Positions 1 through 7,877 of a stretch of DNA of 64,000 nucleotides are shown one piece after another. The translations under genes were made by a program, and so were the position numbers. Source of the DNA: Pseudomonas delhiensis (lineage in GTDB: Bacteria > Pseudomonadota > Gammaproteobacteria > Pseudomonadales > Pseudomonadaceae); NCBI RefSeq assembly GCF_900187975.1, contig NZ_FZPC01000032.1, positions 1-64,000 on the forward strand. The letters are read 5' to 3'. The first letter of the stretch is position 1. Each line of letters starts with the position of its first letter. Below the pieces are notes generated by a model. The model saw only the letters and a program-made list of their open reading frames with translations. It had not been told where the DNA came from and did no database searches.

Positions 1-299
1 GTGAGGTGACCCCTGCAGGTTAGAAACTGTTACCCATGTGCCTGAACCGATTTGTCACCTATGTGGGTGAGTCGTACCGGCAAGCCTTTTTGGTTCCTTT
101 TGTGGCGTTTGACAAAAGGGACTCGCCCGAGGGGGCGAAACGAGAGACATCAACGCACTCGGAGCGGCGCGCTACACCAAGCCCCCAAGCCAATTGGGTT
201 CCCGCGTTCGCGGGAATAGCGAAGGGGAGATCGGAGCACAGGCCCAAGGTTCGCGAGCAAGCTCGCTCCTACAGAATCACCCCCGCCCCGCCGGTCGCT
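1..299. other. Non-coding left edge, possible insertion-sequence end
   Basis: No convincing gene is visible here. Frames that are open in this stretch lack a ribosome-binding site and family resemblance. Bases 25-75 contain two near-repeats of the form TGTTACCCATGTG and TGTCACCTATGTG. This is the kind of repeated ACC(C/T)ATGT motif I associate with ends of some Pseudomonas insertion sequences, but no transposase is in the window, so a truncated IS end at the left edge is only a guess. Confidence 0.3.
250..274. repeat. Short REP-like palindromic repeat
   Basis: The sequence TTCGCGAGCAAGCTCGCTCC followed by TACAG is an imperfect dyad (GCGAGC/GCTCGC) of the 'GTAGGAGCGAGC' family common between Pseudomonas genes. 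Related copies occur near 7.65, 20.4, 32.1, 38.7 and 54.1 kb. It lies just beyond the 3' end of the LysR gene. Confidence 0.7.
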
Positions 300-1220
300 T
301 CACGCCACCGCGCTCCGCTCTTCCTCGTCCAGCTCCACCAACGTCTCGATCAGCGCCCGCGCCGCCGCCGAAAGGCGGTAGCCGGTACGGCTGACGATGC
401 CGCAGCGCGCCTGCAGGCTGTCGATGTTGTGCGGCAGGTTGCGCAGGTGCAGGCGCGCCACCTCGCCGTTGGCCAGCGCCTGGCGCAGGCCGTCCTCGCT
501 GCCCACGCCGATGGCGTCGGTCTGGCTGACGATGCGCACCAGCGAGCCCAGGTGCTCGCACTGGATGTTCGCCTGCAGGTCGCTCTTGCCGCTGAGGTTG
601 GCCAGCAGCTTGCGGATGCCCGGCGGCATCCGCGCGGAGGCCAGGGGGTAGGCGAACAGGTCGTTGGTGGACAGGCTCTCCTTGGCCAGCAGCGGGTGCC
701 CGGCGCGGCAGAAGAAGAAGCCCCGCCGCGGGTTCAGCGGCCGCGTCTGGAAGCCGGGGTCGGCCTCGAAGTGGCGGATGTCGGCGATGAAGAACTCGAT
801 CTCGTCGCGCAGCAGGCTGCGCGACAGGCGCTCCCAGTTGTCCACCTGGAAGTCGATCTGCAGCCGCGGGTGCCGCCGGATCAGCCGCGCCACCGCGTCG
901 GGCACCAGCTTCTGCGCCGGCGCCGGCCCGCAGCCGAAATGCAGTTCGCCGGCGTCCAGCTTGTTCAACTGGGTGATTTCCTGGGTCAGGTTGGCCGCGC
1001 CCTGCACCAGGCGCAGCGCATGCTGCAGCACCACCTGGCCTTCGGGTGTGGGGCGCAGCTCCTTGCTGCCACGGTCCACCAGCTGGCAGCCCAGCTCCTG
1101 CTCCAGGCCCTGGATGCTGCGGCTGAAGGCCGGCTGGGTGATGCCCATGGCATCGGCCGCGCGGACGAAACTGCGGTGTTCGGTGAGGGCGATGAAGTAA
1201 CGCAGTTGGCGCAGATCCAT
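300..1220 (-). CDS. LysR-family transcriptional regulator (SftR-like by context)
   Basis: This is a 306-aa protein of normal LysR length. The N-terminus (about residues 1-60) is a typical LysR winged helix-turn-helix: MDLRQLRYFIAL, then AADAMGITQPAFSRSI and an LEQELG turn. Residues about 90-295 form the periplasmic-binding-like effector domain. It is transcribed away from the TonB-receptor and dioxygenase genes across a 345-bp gap, the usual arrangement of a LysR regulator with its target operon. In P. putida the sulfate-ester regulator SftR sits next to a TonB receptor and atsK (recalled from literature). The same layout here suggests control by sulfur supply, which is inference from neighbours only. 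Confidence 0.9.
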   Translation of the reverse strand: MDLRQLRYFIALTEHRSFVRAADAMGITQPAFSRSIQGLEQELGCQLVDRGSKELRPTPEGQVVLQHALRLVQGAANLTQEITQLNKLDAGELHFGCGPAPAQKLVPDAVARLIRRHPRLQIDFQVDNWERLSRSLLRDEIEFFIADIRHFEADPGFQTRPLNPRRGFFFCRAGHPLLAKESLSTNDLFAYPLASARMPPGIRKLLANLSGKSDLQANIQCEHLGSLVRIVSQTDAIGVGSEDGLRQALANGEVARLHLRNLPHNIDSLQARCGIVSRTGYRLSAAARALIETLVELDEEERSAVA

Positions 1221-1292
1221 GATGCTTTACCGGCATTGAAAATATTGGACAAAGGCATTTGCCGTGGGGGATGCGCTGGTTTTAAATGCAAG

Positions 1293-1348
1293 CTCTTATT
1301 CCGTCAAAGAAGAATAAAACTTATATTTATTCTTTTAAGAAATAAGAG
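1293..1348. promoter_or_regulatory. AT-rich nested dyad, candidate LysR/CysB-type operator
   Basis: An outer inverted repeat CTCTTATT (1293-1300) / AATAAGAG (1341-1348) encloses an inner one, AAGAATAAA (1310-1318) / TTTATTCTT (1326-1334), with nearly the same centre. The stretch is far richer in A+T than its surroundings and lies between the divergent LysR and TonB-receptor genes. LysR-type regulators, including CysB-like ones, bind AT-rich dyads in such places. Assignment to this regulator is inference. Confidence 0.55.
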
Positions 1349-1565
1349 TATGCCCCTCGACCAGGAGCCACCGATGGCCTTGCACCCTTTCGCCCCGCGC
1401 CTGCTGCCGGCACGAATGCTTCCGCCTCACGGCTGTAGCCGCTGAATGCCCGGCGTCGCCCAGACGCCCACCGAATCGAAGAGAGCCGTTCACGCCATGC
1501 CTTGCATGGCGCGGCCCCCTGTTGCCCGCGCCCAGCCGGGCAGTGCCTGATGCAAGGAAAAAACC

Positions 1566-3956
1566 ATGAGCCAGAGTGCCTCGCTGCAATCCCCGTTCAC
1601 GCCCCGCCCCGGCCGAACCCGGCCCGGTGCCCCCGACTACGCCCTGGTCCTGCTGCTCGCCCTGGGCGGCGCGCTGCCGCTGCAGGCCGCCGAGCAGGAC
1701 GACACCACCGGCGCCACGCCCGAGGCCGCCACCGACAAGGGCAACCCCCAGGCCACCGCCCTGGGCAAGGTCACGGTCACTGCCCGGCGCCGCGAGGAAG
1801 ACTCGCAGAAGGTGCCCACGCCCATCACCGTGCTCGACGGCGCCACCCTGGAGAACCAGCGCATCACCAAGGTGCAGGACCTGCAGCAGGTGCTGCCCAG
1901 CGTGAACGTCGCCTACATCCACGCCCGCCAGTCGAGCATCGCCGTGCGCGGCATCGGCAACAACCCGGCCAGCGACGGCCTGGAAGGCTCCGCCGGGGTC
2001 TACCTGGACAACGTCTACCTGGGCCGCCCGGGCATGGCGGTGTTCGACCTGCTGGACATCGAGCAGCTGGAACTGCTGCGCGGCCCGCAAGGCACCCTGT
2101 TCGGCAAGAACACCACCGCCGGCGTGCTCAACATCAGCACCCGCGCGCCGACCTTCACCCCCGAGCGCACGGTGGAGGTCTCCGGCGGCCAGGAAGGCTA
2201 CTTCCAGGGCCGCGGCACCGTCTCCGGGCCGCTCACCGACGAGCTGGCCGGGCGCGTCTCGGCCTACCGCACCCGCAGCGACGGCTACATCACCAACATC
2301 CACGACGACAACAAGCTCAACGGCGGCGAGCGCCAGGGCATCCGCGGGCAACTGCTGTACAAGCCCGGCGAGGACTTCAGCCTGCGCTGGATCAGCGAGT
2401 ACAACGAGGAGGACTCCAGCAACGGCAGCATGGTCGTCTACGGCGCCGCACCGCGCTTCTGGCAGCGCGCCGCGCTGGTCGGCGCCTCGCCGATCGCCGA
2501 CTCGGACCGGCACAAGGTCAACATCGACAGCCGCCAGCACGTCAGCGTGCACCAGGGCGGCAGCTCGGTGGAGGCCAACTGGAAGCTGGCCAACGACTTC
2601 ACCCTGACCTCCATCAGCGCCTACCGCTTCTGGAACTTCACCCCGGCCAACGACGAGCAGCTGAACGTCTCGGCGATCCGCAACACCGGGGTGGCGGTGC
2701 GCGACCGCCAGTTCTCCCAGGAAATCCGCCTGGCCTCGCCCACCGGCGGCGCCTTCGACTACGTGGTCGGCGCCTACGCGTTCAACCAGAACCTGGGCAA
2801 CAAGACCTTCACCGACTACGGCCCCTTCGCCGACAGCTACCTGCTGGGGACCAACCTCAACGCGCTGAATAGCACCTCCAGCAAGGCCAACGGAAAGATC
2901 GAGACCGACAGCTTCGCGCTCTTCTCCCAGGGCACCTGGCACCTCACCGACAAGCTCGACTTCACCGCCGGCCTGCGCGGCACCTACGAGGAGAAGGACG
3001 CCAAGGTGAAGCGCTACGCCCCGGTGGGCGGCGCCCCCGTGACCGGCGCCGGCGCGGTGGTGCGCAACGGCCAGCTGGGCGCCTACGACTCCGGCGACCT
3101 CAGCGTGTACAGCTTCGCCCCCTCGGCGCTGCTCAGCCTGAGCTACCAGTTCAGCGACGACCTGCTGGGCTACGCCTCGCTGTCCCATGGCGAGAAGTCC
3201 GGCGGGGTGAACCTGGCGGTGGCCAGTGCGCCGAGCGCCGGCGCCGACTCCCTGCTGGTCGGCCCGGAGCGGGCCAACGACGCCGAACTGGGCCTGAAAT
3301 CGACGCTGCTCGAGCGCCGCCTGCAGCTCAACGCCAACCTCTTCTGGACCGGCATCCACGGCTACCAGGCCACCACCCTGTACCAGCCGGCCGGCTCCAC
3401 CCAGCTGGTGCAGGTGCTCTCCAACGCCGGCAGCGTGCGCTCCCGCGGCCTGGAGCTGGAGGCCACCGCCCTGCCGATCCGCGGCCTGACGCTGAACTTC
3501 AACGGCTCCTACAACGACGTCACCTACCTGTCGTTCAAGGACGCCCCGTGCCCGGCGGAGATCAGCACCCAGCCCGGCGCCCCGGCCAGCTGCGACCTCA
3601 CCGGCAAGCGCGTGGTCGGCGCCTCGAAATGGATCGCCAACCTCAACGGCGAATACAAGTGGCAGTTGGCCAACCGCTTCGAACCCTACGTCAACGCCAG
3701 CTACTCGTACCGCTCCGAGGCCGAGGGCACCCTGGACGACTCCGACCTCTCGAAGATCCCCGGCTACGGCCTGGCGAACTTCTCCGTCGGCGTGCGCCAC
3801 GACCTCGGCGACGGCCAGCTGGATGCCTCGGTCTGGCTGAAGAACGCCTTCGACAAGGACTACTACCTGGCCGCCTTCGCCAGCATCAACGGCTCCTACA
3901 CCGCCTCGGTGGGCCAGCCGCGCACCCTGGGCGCCTCGGTCCGCTACGACTTCTGA
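1566..3956 (+). CDS. TonB-dependent outer-membrane receptor (SftP-like by context)
   Basis: This is a 796-aa outer-membrane receptor. A long basic N-region is followed by the hydrophobic segment LVLLLALGGALPLQA and a likely signal cleavage near residue 42. A TonB-box-like VTVTARR stretch (about residue 70) leads into a plug domain with RGIGNNP, LRGPQGTLFGKNTTAGVLNI and ISTRAP. A 22-strand-type barrel follows, ending in ...VRYDF with the expected terminal Phe. The start is supported by AAGGAAA seven bases upstream. It lies 70 bp ahead of atsK in the same direction, so the likely cargo is a sulfur compound such as a sulfate ester. The family also takes up siderophores and other ligands, so the substrate is not proven by sequence. 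Confidence 0.88.
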   Translation: MSQSASLQSPFTPRPGRTRPGAPDYALVLLLALGGALPLQAAEQDDTTGATPEAATDKGNPQATALGKVTVTARRREEDSQKVPTPITVLDGATLENQRITKVQDLQQVLPSVNVAYIHARQSSIAVRGIGNNPASDGLEGSAGVYLDNVYLGRPGMAVFDLLDIEQLELLRGPQGTLFGKNTTAGVLNISTRAPTFTPERTVEVSGGQEGYFQGRGTVSGPLTDELAGRVSAYRTRSDGYITNIHDDNKLNGGERQGIRGQLLYKPGEDFSLRWISEYNEEDSSNGSMVVYGAAPRFWQRAALVGASPIADSDRHKVNIDSRQHVSVHQGGSSVEANWKLANDFTLTSISAYRFWNFTPANDEQLNVSAIRNTGVAVRDRQFSQEIRLASPTGGAFDYVVGAYAFNQNLGNKTFTDYGPFADSYLLGTNLNALNSTSSKANGKIETDSFALFSQGTWHLTDKLDFTAGLRGTYEEKDAKVKRYAPVGGAPVTGAGAVVRNGQLGAYDSGDLSVYSFAPSALLSLSYQFSDDLLGYASLSHGEKSGGVNLAVASAPSAGADSLLVGPERANDAELGLKSTLLERRLQLNANLFWTGIHGYQATTLYQPAGSTQLVQVLSNAGSVRSRGLELEATALPIRGLTLNFNGSYNDVTYLSFKDAPCPAEISTQPGAPASCDLTGKRVVGASKWIANLNGEYKWQLANRFEPYVNASYSYRSEAEGTLDDSDLSKIPGYGLANFSVGVRHDLGDGQLDASVWLKNAFDKDYYLAAFASINGSYTASVGQPRTLGASVRYDF

Positions 3957-4026
3957 TCCCACTCGCCGCGCGGCGCAGTCCCGCGCGGCCCCTTGCAGTA
4001 CCACCGACAGCAATGAGGAAAACCAG

Positions 4027-4929
4027 ATGAGCAACGCAGCACACGCCGTACAACCCGCCGTACGACTCGACATCCACCCGGTGGCCGGGCGCATCGGCGC
4101 CGAGGTCCGCGGGGTGACCCTGTCCGGCAGCCTGGACGCCGCCACGGTCGAGGCCATCCAGGCCGCCCTGGTCGAGCACAAGGTGATCTTCTTCCGCGGC
4201 CAGGATCAGCTCGACGACCAGGGCCAGGAGGCCTTCGCCAAGCTGCTCGGCGAGCCGGTGGCGCACCCGACGGTGCCGGTGCGCGACGGCACCGAGTACC
4301 TGCTCGAACTGGATGGCGCCGAAGGCCGCCGGGCCAACTCCTGGCACACCGACGTGACCTTCGTCGAGGCCTACCCCAAGGCCTCCATCCTGCGCAACGT
4401 GGTGGCCCCGGAAGCCGGCGGCGACACCGTCTGGGCCAACACCGCCAGCGCCTACGACGACCTCACCGACGAACTCAAGGCCCTGGCCGATAAGCTCTGG
4501 GCGGTGCACAGCAACGAATACGACTACGCCGCCACCAAGCCCAACGCCGACCCGGCGCGCCTGGAACACTACCGCAAGGTGTTCACCTCCACCGTCTACG
4601 AGACCGAGCACCCGGTGGTGCGCGTGCACCCCGTCAGCGGCGAACGCAGCCTGCTGCTGGGGCACTTCGTGAAGCGCCTGAAGGGCCTGTCGCAGCACGA
4701 CTCCCAGCACCTCTTCGCGGTGCTGCAGAGCCACGTCACCCGCCTGGAGAACACCGTGCGCTGGCGCTGGCAGGCCGGCGACGTGGCCATCTGGGACAAC
4801 CGCGCCACCCAGCACTACGCGGTGGACGACTATGGCACCCAGCCGCGCATCGTGCGACGCGTGACCCTGGCCGGCGAGGTGCCAGTGGGGGTGGATGGGC
4901 AGCGTAGCCGGACCGTCAGGAAAGCCTGA
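4027..4929 (+). CDS. atsK: Alkylsulfatase AtsK, Fe(II)/2-oxoglutarate-dependent sulfate ester dioxygenase
   Basis: The 300-aa protein strongly resembles P. putida AtsK as I remember it, including the N-terminus (MSNAA..., HPVAGRIGAE) and the C-terminus (VPVGVDGQ.SRT.RK). AtsK oxidises medium-chain alkyl sulfates with O2 and 2-oxoglutarate, releasing aldehyde and sulfate for sulfur nutrition. The Fe(II) triad is present: H107-x-D109 in WHTDVTF and distal H263 in ATQHYAV. Arginines R274 and R278 (PRIVRR) would hold 2-oxoglutarate. The start follows GAGGAAAA. It is probably co-transcribed with the upstream receptor and the downstream dioxygenase. No alkylsulfatase atsA or ABC transporter atsBC is in the window. 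Confidence 0.92.
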   Translation: MSNAAHAVQPAVRLDIHPVAGRIGAEVRGVTLSGSLDAATVEAIQAALVEHKVIFFRGQDQLDDQGQEAFAKLLGEPVAHPTVPVRDGTEYLLELDGAEGRRANSWHTDVTFVEAYPKASILRNVVAPEAGGDTVWANTASAYDDLTDELKALADKLWAVHSNEYDYAATKPNADPARLEHYRKVFTSTVYETEHPVVRVHPVSGERSLLLGHFVKRLKGLSQHDSQHLFAVLQSHVTRLENTVRWRWQAGDVAIWDNRATQHYAVDDYGTQPRIVRRVTLAGEVPVGVDGQRSRTVRKA

Positions 4930-4935
4930 AAGCGC

Positions 4936-4971
4936 ACCCTCTCCCTAACCCTCGCCCTGAAGGGAGAGGGT
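4936..4971. repeat. Intergenic stem-loop repeat (CCCTCTCCC...GGGAGAGGG type)
   Basis: ACCCTCTCCCT (4936-4946) and AGGGAGAGGGT (4961-4971) can form an 11-bp stem with a 14-base loop in the 71-bp gap between the two dioxygenase genes. A related copy is at 20559-20582. There is no T-run, so this is a dispersed repeat or mRNA-processing hairpin rather than a classical terminator. Confidence 0.65.
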
Positions 4972-5000
4972 GACCCAAGCCTGACATGGAGAACCAAACC

Positions 5001-5897
5001 ATGAGCCAATCCGCCGCCCTCAAGGCACCGCAAGAACCCCTGATCGAACCCTTCGCCATCATCCCCCTCGACGCCCCGCTGGGCGCCGAGGTCCGCGGCC
5101 TGGACGCGCGCCAGCCACTGACGCCGGAGCAAATCCTGGCGATCAGGCAGGCCCACCGCGAGCACCACATCCTGATCTTCCGCGACCAGCAGCTGGACGA
5201 CGAGCAGTACCTGCGCTTCGCCACCCTGTTCGGCGCGGTGTTCCAGCCGCCGGCGGACGTGCCGGTGCTGTCCTCCGGCGCCGACGGCAAGGCCCCGGAC
5301 ATCGTCAAGGTGGCCAACACCGGCGACGGCGAGCTGGGCAACTTCGCCCTGCCCGCCCACGTCGACCACCAGTGGACGCCGCTGCCCTCCTCCGGCTCCT
5401 TCCTCTACGCCCTGGAAGTGCCGAACAGCGGTGGCGAGACGCACTTCACCAACCTGGCGCTGGCCTATGAAAGCCTGGACGAGGCCACCCGCCGGGAGAT
5501 CGACGGCCTGCGGCTGATCAACTACAACCCCTTCGTGCGCCTGAAGAACGGCTACGCCGGCGGCTTCGTCAGCTACCGCACCCCGGACATCGAGCCGATC
5601 CAGGGCACCGAGCACCCGCTGGTGCGCACCCACCCGGAAAGCGGCAAGCGCGTGCTCTACCTCAGCGTGCACACCGAGGTGGAAATCCCCGGTCACGAGC
5701 CGCAGCAGGGCAAGGCGCTGATCGAGCGGCTGCGTGCGCACCTGCAGCGCCCGGAGCTGAGCTACACGCACAAATGGAAAGTGGGCGACATCGTCTGGTG
5801 GGACAACCAGGCCACCCTGCACGGCCGCAACGCCTTCCCGGCCAGCGAGCGGCGGCGCCTCAAGCGCATCAGCCTGGGCGGCAGCCGGCCGTTCTGA
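5001..5897 (+). CDS. TauD/TfdA-family Fe(II)/2-oxoglutarate dioxygenase, substrate unknown
   Basis: This is a 298-aa TauD/TfdA-family enzyme. It has the metal motif H-V-D in LPAHVDHQWT (around residues 120-122), a distal His in QATLHGRNAF (around 273) and a following Arg-rich RRRLKRISL that would bind 2-oxoglutarate. I chose ATG 5001 over the in-frame ATG 4986 because the bases around 4986 form the GGAG ribosome-binding site for 5001. It is clearly diverged from AtsK next door (HVDHQW instead of WHTDVTF), so it probably attacks a different substrate, perhaps another sulfonate or sulfate ester given the cluster. The exact substrate cannot be read from sequence. Confidence 0.88.
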   Translation: MSQSAALKAPQEPLIEPFAIIPLDAPLGAEVRGLDARQPLTPEQILAIRQAHREHHILIFRDQQLDDEQYLRFATLFGAVFQPPADVPVLSSGADGKAPDIVKVANTGDGELGNFALPAHVDHQWTPLPSSGSFLYALEVPNSGGETHFTNLALAYESLDEATRREIDGLRLINYNPFVRLKNGYAGGFVSYRTPDIEPIQGTEHPLVRTHPESGKRVLYLSVHTEVEIPGHEPQQGKALIERLRAHLQRPELSYTHKWKVGDIVWWDNQATLHGRNAFPASERRRLKRISLGGSRPF

Positions 5898-5916
5898 GTT
5901 TCTCGCGGGCAAAGAA

Positions 5917-5945
5917 AAAGCCCCTGGCCTATGGCCAGGGGCTTT
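5917..5945 (-). terminator. Rho-independent terminator of tRNA-Lys
   Basis: AAAGCCCCTGGCC (5917-5929) and GGCCAGGGGCTTT (5933-5945) form a 13-bp stem with a TAT loop. Read on the minus strand the stem is followed by a T-rich run, so it terminates tRNA-Lys transcription. It may also stop transcripts from the dioxygenase operon on the plus strand. Confidence 0.8.
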
Positions 5946-5951
5946 GCGAAG

Positions 5952-6027
5952 TGGTGGGTCGTGTAGGATTCGAACCTACGACCAATTGGTTAAAAGCCAA
6001 CTGCTCTACCGACTGAGCTAACGACCC
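5952..6027 (-). tRNA. tRNA-Lys (anticodon UUU)
   Basis: A 76-nt cloverleaf is encoded on the minus strand. It has acceptor GGGTCGT paired with ACGACCC, encoded CCA, a D-arm with AGCTCAGTCGGTAGAGC, anticodon loop CTTTTAA (UUU) and a T-loop with GTTCGAATCC. It sits 59 bp downstream of queC. The corresponding tRNA-Lys of P. aeruginosa (next to PA0976) is an integration site for genomic islands. The accessory dioxygenase cluster here lies on its 3' side. Confidence 0.97.
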
Positions 6028-6086
6028 AACGCGAGGCGTATAATACTGATTTCTAACGCAAAAACAACACCCTTACGAAAAATTTT

Positions 6087-6761
6087 TCAGAAATATCTCG
6101 TAGGGTCTGGAATCCCCGCCGCGGCGAAGCCTTCCGAACGCAGGCGGCAGCTGTCGCACTTGCCGCAGGCGCGGCCTTCATCGTCCGCCTGGTAGCAGCT
6201 CACGGTCAGCGCGTAGTCCACGCCACGGGCCACGCCGGCCTGGATGATCTGTGCCTTGGAGAGGAACTGCAGCGGCGCCTGGATGCGGAAGCCGTCGCCC
6301 TCGACACCGGCCTTGGTGGCCAGGTTGGCCATACGCTCGAAGGCCTCGACGAACTCGGGGCGGCAGTCCGGGTAGCCGGAATAGTCCACGGCGTTGACGC
6401 CGATGAAGATATCCCGCGCACCGAGCACCTCGGCCCAGCCCAGGGCCAGGGAAAGGAACACGGTGTTGCGCGCCGGCACGTAGGTGACCGGGATGCCCTC
6501 GCTGGGCGCCTCGGGCACGGCGATGCTGCTGTCGGTCAGCGCCGAGCCGCCGATGCCGTTGAGGTTGAGGCCGATGACCTTGTGTTCGACCACGCCCAGT
6601 TGGCGGGCGACGCGCTCGGCGGCCTGGAGTTCGGCGCGGTGACGCTGGCCGTAGTCGAAGCTCATGCTGTAGCAGGCGTAGCCCTCGGCCTTGGCCATGG
6701 CCACCACGGTGGCGGAGTCGAGCCCGCCGGAGAGCAGGATGACGGCTTTCTTCTGAGTCAT
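6087..6761 (-). CDS. queC: 7-cyano-7-deazaguanine (preQ0) synthase QueC
   Basis: The 224-aa enzyme converts 7-carboxy-7-deazaguanine to preQ0 using ATP and ammonia, in queuosine tRNA-modification synthesis. The N-terminal PP-loop SGGLDS (residues 11-16) binds ATP. Near the C-terminus SCY...[11 protein letters not shown] supplies the four zinc-binding cysteines, and the length is normal. queE, which makes its substrate, lies 24 bp upstream on the same strand, so the pair is almost certainly an operon. Confidence 0.96.
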   Translation of the reverse strand: MTQKKAVILLSGGLDSATVVAMAKAEGYACYSMSFDYGQRHRAELQAAERVARQLGVVEHKVIGLNLNGIGGSALTDSSIAVPEAPSEGIPVTYVPARNTVFLSLALGWAEVLGARDIFIGVNAVDYSGYPDCRPEFVEAFERMANLATKAGVEGDGFRIQAPLQFLSKAQIIQAGVARGVDYALTVSCYQADDEGRACGKCDSCRLRSEGFAAAGIPDPTRYF

Positions 6762-6785
6762 GTGGTTACCCTTCCCGTCCGCGTC

Positions 6786-7466
6786 TCAGCGACCCGGTTC
6801 GTCGTTCCAGAGGAGCTTGTGCAGTTGCATCTGGAAGCGCACCGGCAGGTTGTCGGCGACTATCCAGTCGGCCAGCTCGCGCGGCGCCAGCTGGTGGTGG
6901 CTCGGCGAGAACAGCACTTCGCCGGCACGCTCGTCGAGGCGGTACTCGATCAGCTTGGACACCGCCCAGTCGTAGTCCTCGCGGGAGCAGAGGACGAACT
7001 TGACCTGGTCGTTGCCGGTGAGCTGGGCGATGTTCTCGTAGCGGTTGCGGCGCACCTCGCCGGAGCCCGGGGTCTTCAGGTCGAGCACCCGGCTGACGCG
7101 GCGGTCGGTGGCGGAGATGTCCAGCGCGCCGCTGGTTTCCAGCGACACCGCATAGCCGGCATCGCACAGGCGCTGCAGCAGCGGCAGGCAATTAGGCTGC
7201 GCCAGCGGCTCGCCGCCGGTGACGCAGACGTGGCGCGGCCGGTAGCCGGCGACGGTTTCGAGGATGCTGTCCAGGCTGCGTATCTCGCCGCCACTGAAGG
7301 CGTAGGCGGAGTCGCAGTACTGGCAGCGCAGGGGGCAGCCGGTCAGGCGCACGAACACGGTCGGCAGTCCGACGGTGCGCGCTTCCCCCTGCAACGAGTA
7401 GAAGATCTCGGTGATTCGCAGGGTCTGTTGCATATCAGCCACGGGCGTGACGGCTGTACAGGCCAT
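6786..7466 (-). CDS. queE: 7-carboxy-7-deazaguanine synthase QueE (radical SAM)
   Basis: This 226-aa radical SAM enzyme contracts 6-carboxytetrahydropterin to 7-carboxy-7-deazaguanine. The cluster motif is C44-P-L-R-C48-Q-Y-C51 inside LTGCPLRCQYCDSAYAF, and TGGEPL is the usual SAM-contact motif. The start at 7466 has GGAGG upstream, though with short spacing. An internal ATG at 7433 (MQQTLRITEIFY) would give the more usual 215-aa protein, so 11 N-terminal residues are uncertain. It precedes queC in an operon. Confidence 0.94.
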   Translation of the reverse strand: MACTAVTPVADMQQTLRITEIFYSLQGEARTVGLPTVFVRLTGCPLRCQYCDSAYAFSGGEIRSLDSILETVAGYRPRHVCVTGGEPLAQPNCLPLLQRLCDAGYAVSLETSGALDISATDRRVSRVLDLKTPGSGEVRRNRYENIAQLTGNDQVKFVLCSREDYDWAVSKLIEYRLDERAGEVLFSPSHHQLAPRELADWIVADNLPVRFQMQLHKLLWNDEPGR

Positions 7467-7619
7467 CCGCCTCCGTTGCGGTGTAATGAGCGAACGCGAC
7501 AGGCGTCCGGGAACCCCGGGCGGGCAGACATCAGCCGAGCTGAAACCGCTCCGCGGCTCCGGGTGGCGGCGATTCTAGCGAAAAAACCGGCGCCCGGCGC
7601 GGAATGTTGTTCATTCGGG

Positions 7620-7815
7620 CGATGGTGGGGTTCAACGCAATCGCGGACGGAGTCCGCTCCTACAGTTCCGGGGAGGCTCGCTCCTGGCCGGTGATGCAGG
7701 AGCGGGCCCTGCCCGCGATTCGTGCGCAGGGCGCGCTCCTACATGGGGATGACGTGGGTGGGGCGGCGTAGGGTCCGCGATCGGATTTACCGGCCACGCC
7801 GGACACCCCGGTAGC
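7620..7815. repeat. Mosaic of REP-like intergenic repeats
   Basis: Between queE and cpoB I see CGCGGACGGAGTCCGCTCC, GCAGGAGCGGGCCCTGCCCG, GCGCAGGGCGCGCTCCTAC and TTACCGGCCACGCCGGACA, each with an internal dyad. Close relatives of all four occur in the repeat blocks near 20.4, 32.1, 38.7 and 54 kb. No gene is apparent in the rest of the 7467-7877 gap. Confidence 0.7.
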
Positions 7816-7820
7816 AATGA

Positions 7821-7858
7821 AAAACGCCGTTTCCCCCTGCTGGAAGAAACGGCGTTTT
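7821..7858 (-). terminator. Terminator of the tol-pal operon
   Basis: AAAACGCCGTTTC (7821-7833) pairs with GAAACGGCGTTTT (7846-7858) across a 12-base loop. On the minus strand the stem runs into TTTTTC, 20 bp after the cpoB stop, so it ends the ybgC-tol-pal-cpoB transcript. Confidence 0.85.
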
Positions 7859-7877
7859 CAGATGAGCGACAAGAGGC

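Noticed and set aside
1335..4181. Long open frame (948 codons) antisense to the TonB receptor
   Set aside because: High GC at third positions of the plus-strand gene removes stops on the opposite strand. The translation is Gly/Ala/Val-rich with no domain, and the plus-strand frame is a full receptor with a ribosome-binding site.
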